From assembly GCF_026151205.1 (NCBI RefSeq), contig NC_087073.1:15519837-15583836 (forward strand): a stretch of DNA of 64,000 nucleotides, in the 5' to 3' direction. Under the pieces are notes generated by a model. It searched no databases. It was not told the origin of the DNA and worked only from the letters and a program-made list of their open reading frames with translations. Source of the DNA: Bolinopsis microptera. Lineage: Eukaryota > Ctenophora > Tentaculata > Lobata > Bolinopsidae. A program made the position numbers and the translations under genes. Of this stretch, positions 44,955 to 56,100 are shown piece by piece; the stretch's first letter is position 1; each line of letters begins with the position of its first letter.

Positions 44955-45848
44955 ATGATTTGCTTTGCTTTTTTTGGTACTCTATCGATAGTACAGTCTG
45001 CCAATCCTGAAGAGAAGCAGCCTAATATCATTTACATTCTGAGCGATGACCTGGGCCATGGAGACCTTGGTTTTACTGGAGGGAGAATCAAAACACCAAA
45101 CTTGGATAAACTGGCAAATGAAGGTAGGGACTCAGAAAAACACGGAAATTCAACCCCAAATCAATTATACAACAAGCAGAATGAATAAATAGTCTGTAAG
45201 AAATTAAATGATTATGAAAACGACTTTGGTTTACATCTGATTTGACGAGCTGTAAAATTACAGGTGTGCTCCTAAAACAGCACTACGTCCAGCCGATTTG
45301 CTCTCCCACCCGGAGTGCTCTAATGTCAGGCAGGTATCCAATACACACAGGACTTCAGCATTTCGTCATTCTTCCAGGTCAACCCTGGGGGCTTCCTCTT
45401 GACGAGACTATTATTCCTCAAATACTTAAGGAGTACAACTACTCAACTCATGCTGTGGGAAAGTGGCATCTTGGCATGCACACATGGTCCTACACCCCTG
45501 CACATCGTGGGTTCGATGACTTCTTTGGGTACTATCTGGAAGTCAGGACTAAACACCCACATAAGGGGCGGAGGATATGATCTGAGAGACGATTACTGCG
45601 CCTAAGAAAGGCAAGTTCGTTGGCGATGTGCGATACCGATCTGAAGGGACAGTACAGACGGAGCTTTACCCACTCAGCGGATGGGGTAGATCTGATCTCT
45701 GACAAGAAGGCTCAAAAGAACCACTTTTTATTTCTATGGGCTTATCAGAACGTACACGCTCCTCATATGGTACCTCAACGGAAATAGCACCAGTATTCGA
45801 CCCATATAAAAGATGGACAGGAAAAAACCTTCGCAGCGATGGACGAGA
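44955..45848 (+). pseudogene. broken, truncated arylsulfatase paralog
   Basis: Exon 1 (44955-45123) and the start of exon 2 (from 45264) keep the frame, splice sites, the metal-binding DD and the CSPTR signature of the intact gene. A one-base deletion near 45538 shifts the frame to a stop at 45578-45580. At least five more single-base or short indels follow between 45550 and 45780, although the base identity between them stays high. Similarity stops at about 45848, just after a short deletion between ATGG repeats, so the C-terminal half, including SDNG, is absent. It could only make a 168-residue inactive fragment. Confidence 0.93.
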
Positions 45849-47090
45849 TTTCATTCTTGTATTGTCAAGCCAGGAGTGTTAGGGCTTCTCTTGACCAATT
45901 AACGTTTAATCCGTTTAATCTGTTTAATCATGGTGTTAAAACATTTTTTGTCACATTTAAGAACACTTTTTGTCGCATTTTAGAATATTTGAATCGGACT
46001 TTTTTGATCAATTAAATTATAATTTATATTCATATAATTTATTTTTTTAAATTGGAATTAGAACTCGGTAAACGCACAGTCACTTAACGCACGGTAAACT
46101 CACGGTTAACTCACGGTAAACGCACAGCCTCTTAACTACTTACTTACTTAACATACGTAACGGTATACTCACGTTTAAATGACGCATGGTTGACGAACTG
46201 TCTTAGTAAATGAGTCTTGACCAACAGAAACTACATTTAATTTAGTTCAATATTGACTGCTACTTTATAATCAATTTCTGCAGCTCTGGACCAAGTTTAT
46301 TAATAATTAAGTTCACAGACAAGACACAATATGTCAGGCCAGACAACATAACGTTGGCAGGTATTCGCCTATTTAAAGGCAGTAAGATCAGTATATTAAA
46401 GTCATTATTGTAACGGTATATCAGAACCAGACAGAAACAAAGTGTGATGGGCCTGAGCGGAACCCCTCGGTTTCAGTTCCTTGTTTAACACTACTGCAGT
46501 ATAGCAAGGGCATTCACCGAGTTCTCCACAAGATGCTCTGTCAAATGTTGCTTATATACCGAGAATCTACAGGAAATGTTTCCTTGTAGGTTTAGAGAGT
46601 GATCTGTGAACTGATAATTACCTCATTCAAAACTTAAAGGAATTAGAATTCCTATACTATCCCAACAAGCTACACCAAGCATAGCTTTAGACGAGAACAG
46701 CCGCGATAAATCAGCAGGCTAGCGCTCTTGAATATATATTAAACTCATTATTGTAACGGTATGTGACTCAATCTTTAAAGGAACCTGATGCTTGGTGCAT
46801 CCTCCATAGCTTTGAGATTAAAAGCTTATAAAAGCTTTTAATTTCTAAATACAACTTTTAGTTTCCGTTTTTAGCTTTAAAAATAGTAATTCTAAATTCA
46901 TGGGGCAGATAAAAGCACTAATAGTCTAATAGTAATCGACAATTTTAATAGGCATGCACTCTTTGGATGGCCTTTCTCCGTCTGTTTTACATATGTCGTA
47001 CTATATTTTGCTATCTAGACTAACTTATTTGTACATGATGAGTGATCAAGACTTACTGTGTGGACATTGGAAAATGGAATCGTTACTTAC
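45849..47090. other. no gene seen
   Basis: Contains CACGGTAAACTCACGGTTAA-type short tandem motifs at 46070-46140. A roughly 25-base direct repeat (ATTATTGTAACGGTAT) occurs near 46400 and 46745. I searched here for a second Sushi domain belonging to the upstream minus-strand gene and did not find one. Confidence 0.5.
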
Positions 47091-50000
47091 TGACACAGTT
47101 AATGAAGTCTTCCTTTTTAGGGGACCAGTTCACTTCTTCGGTACTTTTCTTGCACTGCGACTTACTGCTGCCAACGTTACCCGTAGCAATCGTATATCCA
47201 GGCTGGGGGAAATTCGTTGTGACACATTTTACACATTTTACAATTTTACACATTTTACACATTTTACACATTTTACACATTTTACACATTTTACACATTT
47301 TCACATTTTACACATTTTACACATTTACAAATTTTACCCATTTGATTCATGGAATTAATACGGGAACACTTAGCGGGCCCAATTAATAGGTTAACCTTTT
47401 AAGATAATTACAATAGAATAATGCAATGGTGAGGAACTAAGAGTACCTGGCAAGAGAAGGAAATGAAAGAATCTTTAAGGTATGTGATAGGAGGACTACT
47501 GTCCTCAGATGTTACTATAGCTGCAGGATAGGATACCATGTACTTGTCCTCTCTTACTGGAGGACAACCCTCTGAAATTGTGGCGGCTGATTTAATTACC
47601 TTAAACAACAGTATTAATTGTTTCTTCTTTTAAATAAACCAGATTTTCCGGCTGCCATGAAACCTGTGGTGTCAGAATCAGATATACGCCAAACACAGTG
47701 CGAGAGCTGCAGCATGATTATTGTTGTTCATGTTAATTTATCAGACTTGTCACATTTGGGAACCTTAATTACCTCTTCCTCTCAAATGATGACTTCTTCA
47801 TTCGTGAATTTTGTAATAAACTATTTTACCAAAACCCATAATCATGGGTAGAGTGGACCGCTGCCAGTGTCTCTCTTTACCAAACAAAAGGAAATGATAT
47901 TAATTTGATTGACCGTTCTCAAATGCAAAATGATACCGAGAATGAAATCGGTCGCTCGCTTTTCCCCCACAGATGCCTTTGGGTAGTTCTTCTTAATCTA
48001 TTACAATTGTAAATGAATGGGAAAAGCGAGGGACCGATTTCATTCTCGGTATCATTTTGCATTTGAGAACGGTCAATCAAATTAATATCATTTCCTTTTG
48101 TTTGGTAAAGAGAGACACTGGCAGCGGTCCACTCTACCCATGATTATGGGTTTTGGTAAAATATCATCTCTTTTTGATTATAATGTCAGGGTACTTTATA
48201 AAGTCGAAATATAAACTGATATCTTCATTAATATTAATAAGGAGGAAGTTTCAACGATTTCGAAATTTTTCCTTTAAAAACATTTCCTTGTGTTTAGGTA
48301 AGCATATCGGTCGATCACTGACTGAATATGCCACTTTATACTCATTCAAGTTGGCATTAAATTCATACATAATGACATTAAAAAGCAGAATTTGTTGGAA
48401 ATCACGAATGAGCAAAATTCTCACCTTTCGCACGTGCAAACTTTGAGCGGACGTTGCGTGCGCATCCAATATTGAATCGCCGTAAATTTTTGCATGTAAT
48501 TGTTTTATATATAGTTTGATAAGCATGCAAAGTTTCAAAGTATTTCAAGAAGAACTGTAATCACAACGGCACTCTAAAGTTGACAGAAAATGACGAAAAC
48601 AGCAATTTTCAGTGATTTTAGCAATTTTCTATCAATTTGGGCGTGTCCCCACGTGTGCAACTTTTCGATTTTCAACTTTAAAGCTAGCCTAATGCACAAT
48701 TTATACCTATAGGAAGCAGAACTGAGCTCCACGACCCAAGGCATGGCCCAACACCAGAGAATACTAAATCGCAAAATTGACGTTTTTATAAAATAATTCT
48801 TCAAAAAAGCACAAACTTCAATGACGAATATCTTTATGAAGGAGCAAGCTAGAAAAACTTTCCGGTAGATTTTCAGAATGCTTGAACAATTATCTAAGAT
48901 GAAAATTTCCTCAGATTTTGAATACAATTACTTTTTAATGGTTTAAAATCATTTTTTAAAGTTATTACTTTGTCAAAAATCAAGTTTTAAAAACGGTTAA
49001 CTTGATGACGTCATCAAGGGGTGTTCATGACGTCAAATAATTTGTTTATACAATGTAAACTAAAGTATAAACAATTATTTTCAAGACCTGTGGTCGGAAA
49101 TGGCTGTATCTTTTATACTTTTGAATCTATGGACAATTAAATACAGGCTACAATTGACTGGCAAAGCGTCTATCCCTGAATATATGTATATAGGTATTTG
49201 ACCAAAACCCATAATCATGGGTAGAGTGTACCGCTGCCAGTGTCTCTCTTTTCCAAACAAAAGGAAATGATATTAATTTGAATAACCGTCCGAAAATGCA
49301 AATTGATACCGAGAATGAAATCGGTCGCTCGCTTTTTCCAATCAATAAGCTTTATATTATAATTCGTAAGCCGTGATCGAATGGAAAAAGCGAGCGACCG
49401 ATTTCATTCTCGGTATCAATTTGCATTTTCGGACGGTTATTCAAATTAATATCATTTCCTTTTGTTTGGAAAAGAGAGACACTGGCAGCGGTACACTCTA
49501 CCCATGATTATGGGTTTTGGTCAAATATCATCTCTTTTTGATTATAATGTCAGGATAATTTACAAAGCCGAAATGTAAACTCATAACTTCATTAATATTT
49601 ATATTAATAATTAGGAGGTAATTTGTGGCTGTTGGAATACACCGAAGTAAAATAAGTGTCTAGATAAAAAAAAGTTGGCATTAAATTCATATATAATGCC
49701 ATTTAAATATCGTGGGAAAGCAGAATTTATTCGAAATCACGAATGAGCAAAATTCTCACCTTTCGCACGTGCAAACTTTGAGCGGACGTTGCGTGCGGAT
49801 ACAATATTGAATCACCGTAAATTTTTGCATAGCAGTATTTTATATATAGTTTAATAAGCATGCAAAGTTTCAGAAGATTTCATATAGAACTTGGATCACA
49901 ACGGGACTCCAAAGTTGATAAAAATGGTGAAAACAGCAATTTTCAGTAATTTTAGCAATTTTCTATCAAATTGGGCGTGTCCCGACGTGTGCAACTTTTT

Positions 50001-52206
50001 GAATTTCAACTTTAAAACTAGCCTATAACACAATTTAGACCTTTAGAAAGCAAAATTGAGCTCCACAACCCAAGGGATGGCCCAACACCAGAGAATACTA
50101 ATTCACAACTTTTGTGTTTTTATAAAATTATTCTTCAAAAAAGCACTTACTTCAATAGCGAATATCTTTATGAAGGAGCAAAGTAAGAAACTTTTCCGGT
50201 AGATTTTCAGAATGCTTGAACAATTATCTAAGATAAAAATGTCCTCAGATTTTGAATAAAATTACTCCTTAATGGTTTAAAATCGATTTGAAAAGTTGTT
50301 ACTTTGTCAAAAATCAAGTTTTAAAAACACTTAATTTGATGACGTCATCAAGTGATGATGATGAAGATAAATTATTTTTTGATATAATGTAAACTAAAGT
50401 ATAAACAATTATCTTCAAAACCTGTGGTTCGAAATGACTGTATCTTTTATACTTTTGAATCTACGGACACTTAAATGTAGGCTACAATTGACTGCAAATT
50501 GACTGCAAAAGCGTCTATACTATACTTCACGACAATCTGTTGTAAAACAGGGGTTCCAGAAAACCCACTTCCCGATACTCCTGAAACATGAAATTTTTTT
50601 TACAGTCGATTTGGACAAGGTCTAGACGCCCTGCAAAGTTTCAGATCTCTTACTCAATTTTAACATGGTTTTTAAGGCACCTGAATATGGCGATTTTGGG
50701 TTTTTTACCTAATTTCGTATAACATGCTGGCGCGTATTTTGCGCAAATTTCTTAAAAACCTCCACATAACTATTTCTTATTCCTGTCATCTTTAACATTG
50801 AATTAGAATGTTTTGAACTTAAATATAGGTACCTGCTGAACTACTTTCGATGAGTCTTAATGCCTGGAAAACAATAAAGGGGATATACTAGTATAGGGGG
50901 TAAATAGTATTGTGAATATAAGGGCGACGGTAATGCTTGCCAGCATTGTGATGTATGTATCACGACAATCTATCGTAAAACAGGGGTTCTAGAAAACCCA
51001 TTTCCCGATGATCCTGAGACCTGAAACTTTTTTTGCAGTCGATTTGGTCAACGTCTAGACGCCCTGAAAAATTTCAGATCTGTAACTCAATTTTAACATG
51101 GTTTTTAAGGCACCTGAATATGGCGATTTTGGGTTTTTTACCGAATTTCGTATAACAGTGCTGGCGAGTATTTTATGCAAATTTCTTAAAAATCTCAACA
51201 TAACTATTTTTATTCCTGTCATCTTTGACATCAAATTAGAATGTTTTGAACTAAAAATAAATCTGCTGAACGACTTCCGATGAGTCTTAATGCCTGAAAA
51301 ACTCCTGCCGGAGGCGGCGGCCTTCGGCCGCCGCCTCCGGCCGGAGTGCACGCTTCGCGTGCACGAAAGAGACTTGTAACGTGTACCAAAGGGGGTATTA
51401 TAGTAAAGGGGGTTTAATAGTAAAGGGGGTATAATAGTAAAGGGGCTATAATAGTAAATGGGGTACATAGTATACCCACAATAAATGCAACGGTCGTGCT
51501 TGCCAGCACTGTGATTAACGAACTGGTCGACAAATTAATTAATTCCTTTGTAGGATCGCAGTTGTTTATAATCGACTTCCATATATGGGCATTGACATAC
51601 CATCACAAAACAGATACCGATCGTATCCCAAAACGTTCTTGGAGATGTCAGGCTTCATGTTGTTTCCCACTTCGCAACTTATCTTGAGACCTTCATCATG
51701 GTCCAGGCTAAAGGTGTTGACCCCGTCTACTTTTCTTATTCCGTTGACAAATTGCTGAAAACATGTAAAGTGCTATTATTATTTTGATCCCAAAATAAGA
51801 AGACACACCTGAGCTTTGTTTCAACTTCATCACAACTTTTTAATACAATGACACGTTATACCACAAACTTATAATAAATAATAAGCCAAGTTTTAAAACC
51901 AACAAACACAACAAACCAATATAAACTTACGTATCCTTCTACACACTTGACAGTGATAGACCCTCCAACTCCAAACCTTACCGTCAAGTTATTGTCCTCA
52001 TTCGTTAAGTCTAAATCGTGAAAATAGGACACACCTTTCTGGACTATTACTTGAAAGTTGTAGGTGAAAGTACAGTCTGCTCTAGAGGTCGGCATCAAGG
52101 CCCAAATAACAGTTACTGAAATCAGGGATATGGTAATTTGATGTTTGGAAACTCTGGGTATTGCAATTTTAGGCATTTCGAGCGATTGAGTATACTTTCT
52201 CTGCAT
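47091..52206 (-). CDS. secreted Sushi (CCP) protein, paralog X, 3' end not found
   Basis: Exons 52206-51931, 51754-51601, 47571-47447 and 47202-47091 join in phase (0, 1, 0) to 222 residues, then end at a clean donor (GTCA|GTAAGT). Met at 52206 gives an N-terminus with a hydrophobic segment (ISLISVTVIWALMPTSRA), then Cys (ADC). An acceptor-like TTTCAG at 52116 matches the paralog, so a different first exon is possible. Exons 1-2 encode a Cys-containing module (SITVKCVEGY, then GLKISCE, then YLFCD). Exons 3-4 encode a full Sushi domain: EGCPPV, then SFSCQPGYT, then SQCKK, VNWSP, NC. The next exon expected from the paralog is absent from the window, so the gene may be truncated. Intron 2 is 4 kb because it holds compound repeat copy 2; intron 3 holds a microsatellite. 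Confidence 0.82.
47222..47335. repeat. 9-base microsatellite (ACATTTTAC) in an intron
   Basis: About a dozen near-perfect 9-base units immediately beside the acceptor of the last Sushi exon of paralog X. Reads as MCK or HFT repeats in translation, without meaning. Confidence 0.95.
47824..48161. repeat. large palindrome of unit 3
   Basis: Arms 47824-47966 and 48019-48161, nearly perfect, around a loop of about 52 bases. Outer arm sequence is ACCAAAACCCATAATCATGGG. Confidence 0.95.
49198..49524. repeat. large palindrome of unit 4
   Basis: Arms about 49198-49338 and 49382-49524 around a loop of about 43 bases. The loop resembles that of unit 2 (AAGCTTTAT..ATTCGT) and differs from that of unit 3. 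Confidence 0.95.
51310..51364. repeat. tandem GC hairpins in hairpin unit b
   Basis: Two adjacent hairpins with TTCG-type loops: 51310-51338 (GGAGGCGGCGGCC stem) and 51346-51364 (GTGCACGC stem). They match 12800-12854. Short AAAGGGGGTATAATAGT units follow at 51390-51470. Confidence 0.88.
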
Positions 52207-53145
52207 GTTTTTTTAGTTAGTTGTACGTGTTAATTAAGTACTGCATTACCCTGCTGGCGACAAATTGATTTAACCCAGCTTTATCCTTGATTAATTTATA
52301 AAAGAAGAAAGGAAATGTCCTTACATGAAAGAAAGTTGATTGAAGATCCTTGTGTTGTCCTCTGAAGAAAATCCATAGCTGTGGTGTACAAAATGCTCAT
52401 TAATATATATTTTTCTTTCATTTTTTCTTTGTAATTTTGTCTCTCATTAATATCGAGGTTAATGAACATGGACTGTTTTAGATCTCACAGTCGGCGAAGT
52501 TTACTTTACAAGGGGTCGCAAGGTCTAGTACAATATATATTGTATATGTATATGCAATGTACTAGACCATGTGTGTATATGCAGTGTATAATGTATATGC
52601 AGTGTATATGCAATGGTATATCTTTCTCATCACATGGTATCGTTACATTACCGGCTTATTAAGATGTTAAAAAATACTCAAAATTATGCTTAAAGTATCA
52701 TATATAGTAGAAATATTAGAAATACTAAAATATAGATCAGCAGATATTTCATTGGAATAATAATTTAAAGTTTATCAAACATGAACCAAGTTTTTCAGTA
52801 GGTTAAATATGCAGTTATATTTTATTTTAATTTAACACGCTCATATAAATCGAAATGTAGATGTTGTTAAAGTTGTAAATAAGACCACCATAATAACGTT
52901 TTCTCTTGAGATTTCACACAAATCACAATCTCTGTTCCAATTTGTTTTGCGAGTAGTCTCCAAAAATGCCGAACTTGGAGCACCACTCATGCCGTCAACG
53001 TTTAATCGTAATTTTTACATCCGTTCAGCTCATGATTCTCCTTATTCCTCAATTTACTCGAAATTATAAATTAACATGATTTTCGGCTAGTTAAAATGTC
53101 ACCTGCAGTGCACATCTAGGCACCTACAAGTGCATCTCTATCTAT
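52207..53145. other. intergenic between the two Sushi genes; no gene seen
   Basis: Contains short TATATGCAGTGTA-type repeats at 52535-52620. A first exon of paralog X could lie here, but I could not identify one. Confidence 0.45.
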
Positions 53146-56100
53146 CTAGACAGCTGCAATGTATACACACTCCGGTGTATTCTCGTTCCAAATGTTAGCA
53201 CCGGTGCAAGTTAGGTTCTTGTAACCAACCAGGGTGTATCCAGGATCGCAGCTGAAGATGAATTATTATAGTTGCTTATCGTTCCTTATCTATAGTTTCT
53301 ATTACCTTTCTTCTTCTTCTGCTTCTAAAAAAAGTTTCTTGTCACTTCTTATTATATTTTCTTATCATTTTCTTTGTGATGTGCAGTTTTTGTTACGTGT
53401 TGATAATCTAGCTCTCAATTATCTCTATTTTATCGCTACATTATAACTGCCATTGTGCGGGTACTGTGTTTTTACTTTATACAAGTACAAGTACACGATG
53501 GATGATGATGAAATGGATATTCTTCAAAGATTGTCAAATTACTCTTCCTACATTACCGATCACCATCAGGTCTATAACTCTTGGGTCACTGAACTCTCGG
53601 AAGCTATGAACTGTGACCATGAAAATGAGTTTTCAGCTGAAATGTTCAAAAAGCCAGTGAAGGCAGTTTTAGTCAAACATTTGTATAATGCGTATCGGAC
53701 TACCAGTGATCATGTAGATACGTTTCTGGATATCAAGAAAGATATGGAGGAGTTGAAGAGCGATCTTATCCGATCGCAAAGTACTGTTATCAAGCTGCAG
53801 GCTGAACTTCTGGAAAGCAAATCGAAGCAATTGGAATCTTTCACGTATAGTTTTAATTATTCAGATTTGGTACATGATGGTACACGTATTTTTTAAATTT
53901 TATATTTTTGTAGCACGTGTAAATTTTTTAAAAGATAGTTTTTTCGCGTGAGTTGCATCACGGGGATTTTGTTGGTATTTTTATTTTTAGGGTGTTGTTA
54001 AGAGGGAGTTTTAGGATTTTTTGAAGGATTTAGTAGGTAGGGGGGGATTTAGTCGAATTTGTCAATACCTCCTGGAGATATTGACGAAATCGATTAAATT
54101 TTCCCGGGGGATATAGTGTAATATGTAGGCTGGTTGCAGCAGTTTTAGAGTAGTTTTAGCAGTTGTGTAGATTGTAATTTAGTGATTAATATGACCGTTA
54201 GTAATGGGTGTAGATTTAGGTAGTTAAGTGACCACGTGGTACCACGTGGCGCGTGTCGATAACGCATTTCTGGACATGTTAGGATTAGTTCTGGAAAAGC
54301 TCTTTAGGTGACGTGTTTAATCAAAGTGTTAACCGCTGATCTAGAACGCCCAACGTGGCCCGTCTTGCCACAGTTTAAGTTGTGATTGTTGATAATATCT
54401 TTATATTCATCATTCGAACGTTATTACTCGATTCAACTGTTTCCTTTGTTCAACTCTAGCTTAGGACCGAATTGTAGCATTTGAACCGTTTGATTCACAG
54501 TACCGCACTTAGTTGTTTGTTCCGTTATTCTTTTTCCTTCCTCTTTTCCTTGTCATCCCCTTTAGTTTTAAGATTCTTGCTATAAATGGCTACAGCTAAC
54601 ACTATTAATGCTAAGTACCAAACAACAAGTGGGAGGTGGATCGTTGGTATACCGTTAAATCGATTTAACACCGCAATTCCAGTCGCAAGCCTGGGACCAC
54701 TACTAGCATAGTCACAACATCTACAAAGCTGCCATATAGCCTGACTGACAATTTTATCGACTGACTGACAATGTTTCTTCTTTTTCCCCATTTAGAATAC
54801 AAAGATTTGTACATTTTAGCTTATGATTAATATTGTATTTTTACCTATAGTTTACCTAGATTGCATGTATGTAGTAGTCATATCAGAGTAATTGGCAATA
54901 CAAGTTATCGTGATTGTCGTATTAACGTAGAGTTCAATACTTAGTTATTGTGAGTTATTGCGGTTGTCAGTCGCTAAGAACGACTGAGTGAGTAGTGTAT
55001 ATTGTGAGTACACCTTTGTGAGCAGGCACTGTAGACCATCGGTACGCCCCGGGAGGACTGGTCTGGTGCCACCTTGTTTTGCACTCCACTGTCAAGACCA
55101 CCGTCCAGGACACTGTTCAAGCTGGGATAATCACATTCAGTCAAGCTGTTTCGAAACCGCACCTGTACTCACAGAAGAGAGCTTGAAAAAGGTTGTACAG
55201 AATGTTATATCAGAAGAGGATCGAACTAAGAATGTGTTAATATTTGGTTTCGAGGAGACTAGTGAAGAGAATCTGAATCATGAAGTTGGCAAGATGTTTC
55301 AGCAGATTGAAGAAAAGCCACACTTCGAAGCTGTCCGGGTTGGGAAGAAGTCAGCTGAAAAGATTAGATCAGTTAAAGTTTCTTTTGAAAATTCAAGTAC
55401 AGTCCATCAGATATTAGTGAAAGCCAAAGAACTGAGACTGATTTCACGTCATAAAACTGTTTTCATTTCTCCGGACCGATCACCTGAGGAACGAACTATC
55501 CATCAGCAGTTGGTCTTAGAGATGAAACAGATTGCCAAAGAAGACACAGATAAACATTATTATATCAGAAGTGGTAAAATTTGTTGTAAGGACAAGATAG
55601 TGGAGTGAACGATTTATAATAATGTTTAATTATATACATCCTTAAGTTGTTTTTTTACCGTTGCTATGCTAACTTTTAATGTCAATAAGTAATTTAGTTT
55701 TGGATTTTTTATATCATACTCATTAACTGAATATCTTAGTTTGGGGTATATTCATAGGCCAGCCGCTTTGACATCGGCAATCTTTATTTTTATTTGGATT
55801 GTTGATATAAGCGGGATAAAAATGCTTTATTTCATTTCATTTCATTTTCATTTCATTTATTATTACTAAAACTAGCATGAACACTTTTATCCCCAAAACG
55901 GTGCCAAGAGACAGCAATATTTACTTATTTTACGATTTTAATACCACTTAAGGGTCCAAATTTCGGAATCCAAAGTTCTTATTCATTGGCCAATTTTTTA
56001 TTACATCATACTGGTCAAAACTCAAAAGGCAATAAAAGCATTCGACCATCCAAACAAGTTTCAATGGTATATCTTTGTCATTTTCCCTCGATTCAATCTT

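Larger units (their letters stand above)
47824..51515 (+). repeat. compound repeat, copy 2 (inside an intron)
   Basis: The same module order as copy 1: palindrome unit 3 (47824-49181), palindrome unit 4 (49198-50518), hairpin unit a (50528-50952) and hairpin unit b (50961-51515). It occupies nearly all of intron 2 of Sushi paralog X; the matching intron of paralog Y is only about 255 bases. It lacks the hammerhead dimer and the 0.7 kb insert of copy 1, and so is closer to the ancestral form. Orientation is opposite to the host gene. Confidence 0.9.
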
